A stretch of 64,000 nucleotides of DNA from an uncultured Pantoea sp. Its GTDB lineage: Bacteria; Pseudomonadota; Gammaproteobacteria; Enterobacterales; Enterobacteriaceae. Of this stretch, positions 30,001 through 35,266 are shown piece by piece. The notes beneath the pieces were generated by a model, which saw nothing but the letters and a program-made list of their open reading frames with translations, was not told the origin of the DNA and did not search any database. The stretch covers positions 35,397 through 99,396 of the forward strand of contig CAJYVD010000027.1 of assembly GCA_913778495.1 (NCBI GenBank). Reading direction: 5' to 3'. The position numbers and the translations under genes are program-made. Position 1 is the stretch's first letter. The number at the start of each line of letters is the position of its first letter.

Positions 30001-30955
30001 TCAGCGCAAGATCGGTCGCCGCCGTGGGGGGCTGTGTGTCCACCGTAAAGTTGACCGGCGCACCCGGCGCGCTGGCATTACCGGCGCTGTCGGTGACGAC
30101 CGTGGTGAGGCTGTGCGCCCCATCCGCCAGCGTGGGCACGGTGAACTGCCAGGTGCCGTTAGCCCCGACGACCGCGCTGCCGAGCAGCGTGCCGCCGTCG
30201 TAAACATTGACTAGCGTGCCCGGCGTCGCGTTGCCGCTTAGCACCGGCCGGTTGTCATCTGTGGTCGTGCCGTTCACGATCGCACCGCGAATCGGCCCGA
30301 CGCTGTCGCTGATCGCAAGGTTGGTCACTGCACTGGGGGGCGTCGTTGTGCCGCCGCCCGGCGTCGTGCCGCCGTCGCCCGGCGTCGTACCGCCATCGCC
30401 CGGTGCCGTGCCGCCGTCGCCCGGCGTCGTGCCGCCATCGCCCGGCGTCGTGCCGCCGTTGCCCGGTGCCGTGCCGCCGTTGCCCGGTGCCGTGCCGCCG
30501 TCGCCCGGTGCCGTGCCAGCGTTGTCACCACCGCCACCACCGCCGCCACCACCGCCAGCAAAGGCCGCGCCCAATCCTGCCAGTGCGGCACCACCGATAC
30601 CGAAGGCGGTGATCGTCCCGGTATTGGTGATGTTTTCAGCTAACAGCCCTTCGGTGCTGTCGATGGAGACATACTGAAAACCTTCCGTCGCGGGATCTTC
30701 TACCCACCAGAGCGCCCCGCGATCGTCTTCCAGCACCAGATCGCTGTCGCCGTCAGTGGAGTAGAAGTGTTGAATAACAATCTTCTCACCTGAATTTTTT
30801 GTGATAATTAAATCATTGCCGCTGCGTGTAAAAGATTGAACATCAACACGATTAAGATGAACTTTAACCACGCTCGGCGCCGTTAAATTAACCTGGCTGC
30901 CGCTGAACTCAGACGCAATGGTTCCACCTTTAGACGTGACAGAGATATTGTTCAT
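15092..30955 (-). CDS. bapA: Giant Bap-type Ig-repeat adhesin, type I secreted
   Basis: 5287 residues, roughly 0.5 MDa, in one unbroken frame. Residues 1-130 form a BapA prefix-like domain. A Gly/Ala-rich stretch with ten consecutive glycines (134-143) and about eight 7-residue T(A/T)PG(D/N)GG units (148-202) follow. From about 207 to 4825 come 45 bacterial Ig-like repeats of about 100 residues, each with the pattern TPxLSG, VxVYDG, LGS/T, GxWxFT, HSLT and TDAAGN; the last is short and degenerate. Then come a unique region, two VCBS/cadherin-like stretches (TLTLDAKGNYTYTL, VLSIAADGSYTYTL) and a C-terminal type I secretion signal region (about 5150-5287: DDVITAGAGADTL). I saw no cysteine. It is exported by BapBCD encoded downstream. 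Salmonella BapA is the closest functional model (biofilm, host colonisation). Confidence 0.93.
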   Translation of the reverse strand: MNNISVTSKGGTIASEFSGSQVNLTAPSVVKVHLNRVDVQSFTRSGNDLIITKNSGEKIVIQHFYSTDGDSDLVLEDDRGALWWVEDPATEGFQYVSIDSTEGLLAENITNTGTITAFGIGGAALAGLGAAFAGGGGGGGGGGDNAGTAPGDGGTAPGNGGTAPGNGGTTPGDGGTTPGDGGTAPGDGGTTPGDGGTTPGGGTTTPPSAVTNLAISDSVGPIRGAIVNGTTTDDNRPVLSGNATPGTLVNVYDGGTLLGSAVVGANGTWQFTVPTLADGAHSLTTVVTDSAGNASAPGAPVNFTVDTQPPTAATDLALSGDNASSIPPNATTTDNTPVLSGRGEPGSVVQIYDGTTPIGSTTVDGNGNWAFTTPALSNGAHSLYVTLTDAAGNVSAPSASWDFTVQANLPNATSPLEITADSGPALVPLGNGSSTSDSTPTLSGLASPGALIAIYNGSTLLGTAIAGSNGQWIFTPDALADGTYALSATVTDTSGNVTQTPVLVITVDTVAPTSASGVIVSDNDSGTVQPIAAGGATNTTTPVLSGSAEPGSTVTVRDGDTVLGTALVGSNGRWSFTTPSLSEGNHNLTTTVTDAAGNVSPASDPLSFTVDTLPPQAADALVVSDNVGAVTGPLTSGDTTDDSTPTLSGTAEANGIVRIYDGSTLLGSTAADAQGNWSFTSPALSNGAHALSVTVTDAAGNVSAATSAFDLTVVADVPPTTSSLQVTDDSGSTLNILTAGSSTQDTTPVLSGLAAAGVLVTLYNGTTVLGSAIADASGQWRFTPAAPLANGTYAFHAVADDGTGNTTDSITLNITIDTVPPAAANNLQLSSSNGSIVTPVDNGGTTGSNVVTLGGSAEPGATVVVSDGSTVLGSAVVDSSGNWRFTTPALSEGAHSLTTTVTDAAGNTSAATTPLTFSVDNTPPAAVSDLVVTDDVGTEQGPLTSGDVTDDNTPTLSGSGEPGALLAIYDGGTLLGNTTVGLDGRWTFTTPALSNGNHTFTLTATDAAGNLGPASAPFVVNIEADLPTPTRALQLLDDSGNTVQELFDGGSTNVTSLALTGLVGAGNTVTLYDGATLLGSTVAGSNGRWAFRLNALFQGLHSIRGTVTDAQGNTTDTLLLTFTVDSIAPDAATNLVLTDDTGSTAVSIAAGGLTKDPTPVLSGTAEAGSLITVRDGGVLLGSVVVNSAGNWSFASPALADGSHSLTATVSDAAGNVSPPTAPLAFTVDSTAPAAASNLVVNDDVGSSTGPLTSGTTTDDSTPTLSGTAEAGSVVRIYDGGVLLGSVTAASDGSWRFTPDAPMTNGQHDLTTTVTDAAGNVSPASPAFTLNIDAGVPVTNELIVISDDSGSTYVQLLNNSSTNDNTPIVSGQSGAGFLIVIYNGTVELGTATADANGQWVFTPAALSDGTYAFRATATDPASGAASDTPTLTVTIDTVAPDAPTSVSVNDGNSAPLPDGSSTNTNTLTLSGSGEAGGTVTVADENGVIGTVTVDNSGNWSFTTPALSDGNHNLVATVTDAAGNTGAASAPVSVTIDTVIPTVAENLQLTNSGGTPIAAGGVTNDTAPVLSGLAEPGSTVTVSDGGAVLGTAVVNGDGSWQFTPSPALSEGAHSLTATVTDAAGNLGPTTVPLLITIDITPPAAASAIQVSNDSSGTAQPVTAGGSTNDVTPLLSGRAEPGSTVNLFDGTTLLGTATVGNDGNWTFSSPVLADGPHSLTTTVTDVAGNTGPASDAFVFTVDTSAPAAPGGVQLSNDSGTTPVAIAPGATTNDATPVLSGTAEAGSTVIVYDGNAALGSVVVGSGGSWSFTTPALAEGAHSLSATVTSAAGNTGAPSAPFAITVDTTPPAAAGALQLSNDSSGTLVPIAAGSTTNDTTPVLSGTAEAGATVTVRDNGTVLGTALVDAAGNWQFTTAPLNAGAHSFTATVTDAAGNSGPTSAAIPFNLDTTQPAPASNLLLVNDQNGNAVPITNGFTNDTTPVLSGTAAVGSTVTVLDGTTVLGTVTVGAGGNWSFTAPTLTQGAHSLTTTVTSAAGNVSEPSAPLAFTVDTQAPSAAQDLALNNDAGEAIPAGSATRDTTPTLSGTAEAGSTVTLIDNGSTVLGSAVADQDGNWQITPLAPLSEGAHSLTASVTDPAGNVSAASSAVSVIVDTTAPAEAANIALSSDSSGTQQPVAANGATNDTTPILTGTAEAGGIVTVSNGTAVLGSAVVDPAGNWRFTPDAPLSEGDYSLTVTVTDAAGNVGPASSPIAFTVDTTPPPAAVGLALNNDSGTIPQPIAANGFTNDTTPVLSGTAEEGSVVTVRDGTTVLGSTVAGSGGAWSFTSPALSQGLHSLTATVTDTAGNSSDPSAPFAFTVDTQAPDVASGLQLSNDNSGSDVPIAQGGRTNDTTPVLSGTAEANSLIVVRDNNQVLGSVVAGTDGNWRFTPTTPLAEGAHSFTATVSDAAGNASAPSAALDFTVDTTVPDQPADLTLSSNLGITPVIIDAGDVTNDANPLLTGTAEAGSTITVRDASAVLGTAIADSNGNWRFTPDAPLGEGAHSLTATVTDLAGNSGTPSAALAFTVDTVAPEAASEVIAQDGAGNTLTSITNDSTPTLSGLAEAGGTVVVYDGTTVLGSVQADATTGAWRFTTPVLTDGGHSLSVQVIDAAGNVSPSSDVFTLTVDTRIPEAGGLSVSIPGGTGEVPIADNGYANVDTPVLSGTTVANGLVTIYDGTTAIASVTADAQGAWRLTSPALSEGPHALAITVTDVAGNVSPASTPFTLNIDTVTPDVASDITLNNDAGSALVPITAGGVTNDTTPQISGSAEVGSVVRIYDGSTLLGSVTADSSGSWNFVTDTLSQGTHALSTTVTDAAGNVSDNSPAITFNVDSVAPGVATDIALVNNNGATPQPITNTGVTNDSTPELSGQAEAGSTVIVYDGSTVVGSTTADALGAWRFTPTLTDGTHALSVVVRDAAGNSSIPSASLTVTVDTAAPPAASNLVLTNDIGGGALTIPNGGLTNDSTPVVSGTAVANALVQVYEGTTVVGSATADADGNWRVTTSTLSDGTHTLSITVTNPVGNVSAAASVSLTVDTSTPAAPASFDVYNDTGTVLVEAVNGDGYATDSTPVLLGTGVAGTTINVFDGGTLLGTARVDGSGAWRFDAPALLDGPHSLAISVTNAAGTTGALSAAVAFTLDTVAPEAVSQLAVTDNVGGSTGDLISGATTDDSTPTFSGQAESGSVVRVYDGTTLLGTATADGDGVWTFTPGALANGTHSFTFTATDAAGNVSAVSAPAFDLNVQADLPAATTTLQLFDQSGSALVTLTDGAYTQDNTPVLSGLTTAGYTVQILDGNEELGVVTADANGQWTFTPAALSEGPHAMSVIVSDGAGNDVQSPVTNIIVDTVVPTAVTDLTAVNNSGTTPVEIVANSITNVTSPELAGTTEANARVTVYDGDTVIGSTLADAAGAWRFSVLRLAQGGHALSVSVTDAAGNVGPRSAALAFTVDSVAPDAASPIVTNGNSNTPVVNGGVLNDSTPQLSGTTEANAIVTLYDGTTAIGSTTANAAGAWSFTPTQALSEGPHALTLRVTDVAGNISAPSAAINVVVDTVAPAAVTLTLSNNQGSTPLPIEASGITNDSTPQLSGTAEAGSVVSIYDGTALLGTVTAGSNGAWSFTTGTLVDGPHTLNVTATDAAGNVSPNAAIAFTVDTTAPAAVLDLRVTDNVGSIVGDLVSGAITDDATPTLSGTAEANAVVSIFDGSTLLGSITAGGDGAWSFTPVPLSNGPHALSVTVRDAAGNVSAASATVTITVDTVAPNATTLAIANDLTGVSIPDGGITNDATPVLSGSAEAGSVVTIFDGATQLGTVTVDELGAWSFTTGTLSQGAHVLSATVTDAAGNVSGTTSATIAVDTVAPAAIADLVLLNNNGSSPVAIVANGLTNDSTPRLNGTAEVGSVVSIYDGTTLLGTVTAGSGGAWSFITSALADGLHTLNVTATDAAGNVSANAAVTFTVDTTAPAAVSDLRVTDNVGSIVGDLVSGAITDDATPTLSGTAEANAVVSVYDGTTLLGTVTAGGDGAWSFTTAALNNGAHALNVTVRDAAGNVSAPSATVAITVDTVAPAAATLAITNDVTGALVSNGGLSSDTTPTLSGTAEANSRVSIYDGSTLLGTATVSSGGTWSFVTPALSQGAHALNVTVTDVAGNVSGTTSASVIVDSVAPAAVSGLLAFNNTGSTAVGIPGGGVTNDSTPLLTGSGEVGARVSVYDGATLLGTTTVGSNGSWSFITTALNNGLHTLNVTQTDAAGNVSAAASTVLTVDTVAPAVSALIVTDDSGTNPVALVNGAFTRDSTPVLSGTAEANAIVTIYDGSTALGSVTAGSSGAWSFTTAALSNGAHALNVTVRDAAGNVSAPSATVAITVDTVAPAAATLAITNDVTGALVPNGGLSNDTTPTLSGTAEANSRVSIYDGSTLLGTAIAGSSGSWSFTTPVLGQGAHALSVTVTDAAGNVSGATAASVIVDSVAPAAVTGLLAFNNNGSTAVGIPGGGLTNDSTPLLTGSGEVGARVSVYDGATLLGTTTVGSNGSWSFTTSALGNGLHTLNVTQTDAAGNVSATASTVLTVDTVAPLASSLTIVDDSGTNPVTLVNGAFTRDTTPVLSGTAEANALVTVYDGSTVLGSVTAGSSGAWTFTPAALANGVHVLSTTVTDSAGNVSTGNATASVTVDTVAPAAVGGLAINTAGTLVSGSGEVGAVVTVRDSNGASLGTATVGSGGTWSVSLSTPQITGASLSVVQTDRAGNTSASASLLGAIRVIATNDVNEVDYVTTSGLLNNGSTNYNSTALLSANLLNTVSASVLSSTNAYLFNVGAGDSRSVTLHGTVTSLVSLTANYTLYLYKQNADGSWSLQTSNANYIQSFLSLGTQSGANITYSNLNTGRYAVLLGTSNGVAALPATTISTTSDITTLAVTVAASVTGNLLANDTSSLAGTIPTGTAVSSVTGNVIAATGNTVITSSYGTLTLDAKGNYTYTLKAGLDVDTLPASDVFTYSVRDASGAVTSANLTITLHNGLTVNTFMTQSLRVESEALSVHDASGSIYGDSTASHSGTLSITNEQGEVTLVNSVGTTQIAGVYGVLSIAADGSYTYTLNAGVDGQTLTHKEVFNYTLTAADGTLSSQQFSIDLHPTIEGTSVADTLTSGAYDDVITAGAGADTLVYHLLANADATGGNGHDSWTDFSVAQGDKIDISDLLIGWNDSNSNVNDFVKVDHTPEGNTVLSIDRDGSGTGFSSTQLITLEGVTVSLEELLQQPHQIQTA
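16571..20194 (-). repeat. Higher-order tandem repeat of three Ig domains in bapA
   Basis: The last 12 Ig-like units fall into four blocks of three: edges at about 17464, 18373, 19285 and 20194, a period of 909-912 bp (303-304 codons). Corresponding units in adjacent blocks share long identical stretches, for example the DNA starting at 17193 and at 18102, and the peptides GEVGARVSVYDGATLLGTTT in units 40 and 43. The fourth block, nearest the C-terminus, ends in a shortened unit. Confidence 0.85.
30350..30516 (-). repeat. 21-bp tandem repeat encoding the TAPGDGG linker of BapA
   Basis: About eight copies of a 21-bp unit (plus-strand form GCCGCCGTCGCCCGGCGTCGT with variants) encode T(A/T)PG(D/N)GG. 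It lies between the poly-glycine tract and the first Ig repeat. The unit length is a multiple of three, so copy-number change keeps the frame. Confidence 0.85.
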
Positions 30956-31026
30956 ATTATTGACATCCCGCGTGGTTATCAGAATTAATAAAAACGTACC
31001 GGGCTTCCGCAGAAACCGGCTTTTCC

Positions 31027-31051
31027 AATAAATAACGCCCTGTTATTTATT
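31027..31051. promoter_or_regulatory. Inverted repeat upstream of bapA
   Basis: Perfect 10-base arms AATAAATAAC and GTTATTTATT around GCCCT, 72-96 bases before the bapA start codon. It may be an operator or a stem-loop in the bapA leader. Confidence 0.45.
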
Positions 31052-31219
31052 GCTTCTCCTGAACGACCTCATCAATACAATGACATCGCCTGTAGCCAAC
31101 ATCCGGTAAGGGAGTGAAGGTTGCGCGTCTCACGCCAGCAACGCGTATTCATGATGACGCGACCGCCTTGCGCTATACCCGCGGCGAGAACCGCCCCAAC
31201 AAAACAAATGTTATTAAAA

Positions 31220-31537
31220 TCAAATAGTTAATTTATAACCTTGGGCTAAGTGCGCGTAAAATATCGGTGCGTATTCCGCAGGCGCACCACGCAGCAGCGT
31301 CCGGATCCAGATGCCAAAAAACCGTGCAAGATGCACTGAGAATGCCGTCGCGGGCGTTCGCAAACCCGTTTTCCATTCGGGCGAGCATCGATATTTGGGC
31401 ATTACATCGCGTCTGGTTGGAATAACCGGGACCAAAGTCATTACGCCACAGCGGGCGACGGTGATATACGTCACGTCAAGGTGTTGCAACAGCGCGGCGC
31501 GATAAATTGCGCGCGGGGTGAAGTGAATATTTCGCAA
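31220..31537 (-). other. Possible remnant of a P4-like prophage immunity (C4 RNA) region
   Basis: A 105-codon frame with the segment VHLARFFGIWIRTLLRGAPA followed by IFYAH. This resembles, from memory, translations that recur in P4-type satellite prophage immunity regions where a C4 antisense RNA is encoded. No ribosome-binding site supports it as a real protein. No integrase, cI-like gene or attachment site is present, so at most this is a relic. Treat as tentative. Confidence 0.25.
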
Positions 31538-32466
31538 TACGTTAAAACAGGCCTGCCTGATTTAACGACATTTAATTGGCCCTAAAAACACGGGCGGCAA
31601 TAGCGTCATCCACACCACAATCCAATTCTGTAACAACCCGCAGTGGTAAAACTGAATAACTTTTCCGATCTGGTGAAGGAAGAGAAACCATTTATTATCG
31701 GCAGAACGCCGACAGTAGAGCGCCTGATGAAGCACAGGCTGAAGCTTTATAATTTTTTTCTCCGTACTGTCGAAGGAAGTCCCCAGACTTCCAGCGGGCA
31801 CGGGCGGAATATACGCTTTTTGAGCATCCGTGAAATAAGCCTTAGGATGTTTCGCGCTTATTTCCCCACATTGACGGCAAGGCTGACCGCGCGAGCGGCT
31901 GACAAAATACGCCTTAAAAACATCGATAAAACTTACGTCTTAACAAAAGACTAACGTAGAATTTCCGCTTTGAAAAATAGATTTAAAACCCCGCATTGCA
32001 GAAATTCAATTGTTAAAACCTATTAATTACACGAGTAAATTTCTTTTTGCCTCACAAAAAGCAAGAAAAATCTTAGCTAAGACCGATAGGAATATGGGAT
32101 GTGACAGCGGAAATAATAAATTAATCGTTTATTTTCATTCACATAAAAAACAAAAAACGCCATGACGTTTTTTCTTCGCCTGTTCTAACTTTATTCACAA
32201 AAAAAACTTTATTTTCCAAAAAGCGCTTAAAAAAAGTCTCACGCGAGCTGCGCCAGGAACGGGAAGATATTTAAATTTTTGTAATCTTTTTAAGGACTGT
32301 GATCGCCGCAGCACTGCGCGCCGATGGCGTTAGCCAGTGATATTCCACCACGAGGCCAGATGCGCTGCGCTTAATTAACGGATGATTTTCAGCAATGCAT
32401 TGAAATATAAATGCTGTCGCCGGGCGGCGTATTTAAGGTTTATCAGCAAGGCGTGATTTGCCGCTA

Positions 32467-32495
32467 AGAAAAAGGGCGCATTGCGCTGCGCCCTT
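32467..32495 (-). terminator. Rho-independent terminator of speA
   Basis: On the minus strand AAGGGCGCA (32487-32495) pairs with TGCGCCCTT (32472-32480) around a 6-base loop, followed by TTTCTTAG. It closes speA about 27 bases after its stop, so speA transcription no longer reads toward speB. Confidence 0.85.
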
Positions 32496-32521
32496 AACGG
32501 TTACTGCGTGGCAAGTACCGC

Positions 32522-34501
32522 TTATTCGTCTTCGAGGTAAGTGTAGCCGTAGAGGCCGCTCTCAAACTCTTCAAGGAACTGCGCGCGCAGGCTTTCGTCA
32601 ATGTCCTTTTGCTGCGTTACCTGGTCGCGGAACAGCGTCATGAGATCGCGGGGATTTAGCTGCACGTACTCCAGCATATCGGCAACGGTATCGCCCTCGT
32701 CGGAGAGCTGCACCTCGACGCTGCCGTCCGGGAAGGCAAAGACATCCACCGCTTCGGTGTCACCAAACAGGTTATGCATGTTGCCGAGAATTTCCTGATA
32801 GGCGCCCACCATAAAGAAGCCCAGCATCGGTGGATTATCGACGTCGTATTCCGGCATCGGCATGGTGGTGGCAATGCCGTCACCGTCAACGTAGTGGTCG
32901 ATAGTGCCATCGGAATCACAGGTGATGTCGAGCAGCACCGCGCGGCGCTGTGGCGTTTTGTTCAGCCCTTCCAGCGGCAGCACTGGGAATAGCTGGTCAA
33001 TGCCCCACGCATCCGGCATCGACTGGAACAGCGAGAAGTTGACGTAAATTTTGTCCGCCATGCGCTCTTGCAGCTCATCGATGATGGGACGGTGCGCGCG
33101 GTTGCTTGGATCGAGATGCTGCTGGATATAGTGACAGATACTGAGGTACAGCTGCTCCGCCCAGGCGCGCTGGCCAAGATCGTAGGTGCCAGACGCGTAA
33201 CCGGTGTGGATGTCGAACAGATCCATTTGGCTGTCGTGCAGCCATTCGCGCAGCGAGCGGCGCACGCTCGGCTCGTGCATCTCTTGCCAGGTGTTCCACA
33301 GGCTCTGAATGGGACGCGGTGAATCGGCATCCGGGGCCACCGGGGTGCTGAATTCATTGCGCTCCACGCCGATGATGTTCGAGACCAGCACGGTATGGTG
33401 CGCGGTCACGGCGCGGCCGGACTCGGTGATCACCGTGGGGTGCTCTAAACCGTGCTCTTCACAGGCATCGCCAATCGCCCAGATCACGTTGTTGGCGTAT
33501 TCGTTCAAGCCGTAGTTTACCGAGCAGTCAGACTGCGAGCGCGTGCCTTCATAGTCCACGCCCAGACCGCCGCCGACGTCAAAGCATTTGATGTTAACGC
33601 CCAGCTTCGCCAACTCAACGTAGAAGCGTGCCGATTCACGCACGCCGGTCGCGATATCGCGAATATTGGCCATCTGTGAGCCGAGGTGGAAATGCAGCAG
33701 CTGCAGGCTGTCAAGACGCCCTGCTTTACGCATGATGTCGACCAACTGCAGTACCTGAGAAGCGGCCAGGCCGAACTTGGATTTTTCGCCGCCGCTGGAC
33801 TGCCATTTGCCCGATCCCTGCGACGCCAGACGCGCGCGAATACCGAGGCGGGGGATGACGTTGAGGCGCTCGGCCTCTTCCAGCACCAGGCGCACTTCAG
33901 TCATTTTCTCAATAACCAGGTAAACCTTATGCCCCAGCTTTTCGCCGATCAGCGCCAGACGAATATACTCGCGATCTTTGTAGCCGTTGCAGACAATCAC
34001 CGTGCGGGTTTTACCCGCGTGGGCCAGCACCGCCATCAGTTCTGCCTTGGAACCGGCTTCCAGTCCGAGCGGTTCGCCGGAGTTCACCAGCGACTCAATC
34101 ACGCGTTTATGCTGGTTCACCTTAATGGGGTAAACGAGGAAGTAATCGCCTTTGTAGCCGTAAGATTCACGCGCGCGCTTAAAGGCCGCGTTGATCGAGC
34201 GCAAGCGGTGCTGCAAAATTTGTGGGAAGCAGAATAGCGCAGGCAGACGCTGTCCATCCGCCTCGCGCTCTTTAACCAGCTTCGCCAGATCGACGCGCAC
34301 CTCGGGTTGATCGGGATCCGGGCATACGCTGATGTGACCCAGCTCGTTAACGTCGTAATAGTTGTTGCCCCACCAGGCGATGTTGTAGGTGCGCAGCATA
34401 CGGCTGGCCTCTTGATCGTTCATCGCCACTTCCTGCATCGAGCGGAGTGCACCCTGTTCGCCAGCTGACGAACCCTTGATATTCTTCATGTCGTCAGACA
34501 T
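32522..34501 (-). CDS. speA: Biosynthetic arginine decarboxylase
   Basis: 659 residues from ATG 34501 ([20 protein letters not shown]), matching the E. coli SpeA start (MSDDMS...); the four upstream in-frame codons are ignored. It is a PLP-dependent alanine-racemase-fold decarboxylase; the PLP lysine lies in [25 protein letters not shown] (phosphate-binding glycine loop) and the C-terminal [13 protein letters not shown] with the active-site cysteine are visible. It converts arginine to agmatine, the substrate of SpeB encoded 25.5 kb away. A yqgB-like small gene precedes it. The enzyme is complete and has its own terminator. Confidence 0.97.
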   Translation of the reverse strand: MSDDMKNIKGSSAGEQGALRSMQEVAMNDQEASRMLRTYNIAWWGNNYYDVNELGHISVCPDPDQPEVRVDLAKLVKEREADGQRLPALFCFPQILQHRLRSINAAFKRARESYGYKGDYFLVYPIKVNQHKRVIESLVNSGEPLGLEAGSKAELMAVLAHAGKTRTVIVCNGYKDREYIRLALIGEKLGHKVYLVIEKMTEVRLVLEEAERLNVIPRLGIRARLASQGSGKWQSSGGEKSKFGLAASQVLQLVDIMRKAGRLDSLQLLHFHLGSQMANIRDIATGVRESARFYVELAKLGVNIKCFDVGGGLGVDYEGTRSQSDCSVNYGLNEYANNVIWAIGDACEEHGLEHPTVITESGRAVTAHHTVLVSNIIGVERNEFSTPVAPDADSPRPIQSLWNTWQEMHEPSVRRSLREWLHDSQMDLFDIHTGYASGTYDLGQRAWAEQLYLSICHYIQQHLDPSNRAHRPIIDELQERMADKIYVNFSLFQSMPDAWGIDQLFPVLPLEGLNKTPQRRAVLLDITCDSDGTIDHYVDGDGIATTMPMPEYDVDNPPMLGFFMVGAYQEILGNMHNLFGDTEAVDVFAFPDGSVEVQLSDEGDTVADMLEYVQLNPRDLMTLFRDQVTQQKDIDESLRAQFLEEFESGLYGYTYLEDE

Positions 34502-34707
34502 CGCGAACCTCAATTTTCCGTTGAAATATGAAAAAGTTTCCGAGTTTTCTTGCGTAAAAACCGGGTAAGTATCGCCTCATTTCGCGCCACCCCGTATCGC
34601 TGAAACTGATTCTAAGTGTAAAACACCCCGTCCGAGTCGGTGAAATCCCGCCGAAGTCAGCGGTTTTTCTTGCTCAATAAGGTTGGGCGCGATAAAGGCT
34701 GAAAAGT

Positions 34708-34839
34708 TTAGTCAGCGCACGTGTCGGCATGATGACCGCAACACAGCCTGCAGTGACGGGAGAGAAGAACAAAACGGGAAAGGTGTGCCAGCGCGCAGGC
34801 ATTGCGCGATGAACCGGTAAGCGAAGACGTGTGATTCAT
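34708..34839 (-). CDS. yqgB: Small protein resembling YqgB
   Basis: 43 codons from ATG 34839, the same length as E. coli YqgB; another ATG three codons earlier is possible. A nearly ideal Shine-Dalgarno GGAGGTGAT ends 7 bases before the chosen ATG. The peptide contains NACALAHLSRF, comparable to the NPCAYGLLSQF segment of E. coli YqgB, but the C-terminus differs and is cysteine/histidine rich. It sits directly upstream of speA on the same strand, as yqgB does in E. coli, where it is linked to acid stress. Function is inferred from position and partial similarity. Confidence 0.55.
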   Translation of the reverse strand: MNHTSSLTGSSRNACALAHLSRFVLLSRHCRLCCGHHADTCAD

Positions 34840-35266
34840 TGTTTTCATCACCTCCAACGTCTGCGATCGGCAAACGAAAAGCGGTTCCGGTGTAAGTCAG
34901 AAAAGGGTTCTGACGGCGCGACGCGCGGCAGCGTCATTTCATGCTGTTAGCAGCGGCGATTTATACAACCAGACGGCTGGAAATGCAAAATCTTTGTCGG
35001 AGCGCGGCGAGCGTGTCAGGAAAATGTTCCAGAAGCGGCACAATAAAAAATGCGGAATCAGAAAAAGCACTGGAAAACCGCCTGGAGAGTAACCTAAAAT
35101 AGCCGTCCAGATGGTTTTCCATCTAAACTGACTAACAATCAGGCGGTGCAGGTGCGTGACACCTCCCTCCCTAACTGCTCGCGGCTTTGCCTGAAGGGGC
35201 GTCGAGTCGGCCCGGCCACTTACGCTATGCAGTCGAATTCAAACCATTTGTAAGGTAAAGAACAGA
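34840..35266. other. Divergent regulatory region yqgB-speA / metK
   Basis: About 430 bases with promoters for speA (minus) and metK (plus). The MetJ-like site at 35101-35132 is the only element I recognise. No further gene is visible. Confidence 0.4.
35101..35132 (+). promoter_or_regulatory. Candidate MetJ operator upstream of metK
   Basis: Four adjacent 8-mers, AGCCGTCC, AGATGGTT, TTCCATCT and AAACTGAC, resemble the AGACGTCT met box with 6, 5, 4 and about 3 matches. The central pair also forms a perfect AGATGG/CCATCT palindrome. It lies about 135 bases before the metK start. metK is a known MetJ target in E. coli. Confidence 0.45.

Larger units (their letters stand above)
30956..32466. other. 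Long gene-poor region upstream of bapA
   Basis: About 1.5 kb between the bapA start and the speA terminator with no gene I can defend. The part at 31950-32300 is strongly AT-rich against the GC-rich surroundings, includes runs of A and T, and has a hairpin at 32152-32173 (AAAAAACG and CGTTTTTT arms). The region should hold the bapA promoter and probably H-NS-type silencing or CsgD-type control, which is inference from AT content and from how Bap genes are usually regulated. Frames at 31643-31954 (+) and 31562-31801 (-) show no ribosome-binding site or recognisable protein. Confidence 0.55.

Noticed and set aside
30350-30516. Direct repeats that could be mistaken for a CRISPR array
   Set aside because: The 21-bp units are contiguous without spacers and encode an in-frame heptapeptide linker.
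16584-30677. Many long plus-strand ORFs (60 to over 390 codons) opposite bapA
   Set aside because: They are antisense shadows of the repetitive, GC-rich adhesin gene. Their translations are low-complexity Pro/Ser/Val or Arg-rich strings, recur with the Ig repeat period and lack ribosome-binding sites.
31643-31954. 103-codon plus-strand frame and the overlapping 79-codon minus frame at 31562-31801
   Set aside because: No ribosome-binding site, no recognisable protein pattern, and they lie in AT-rich non-coding sequence.
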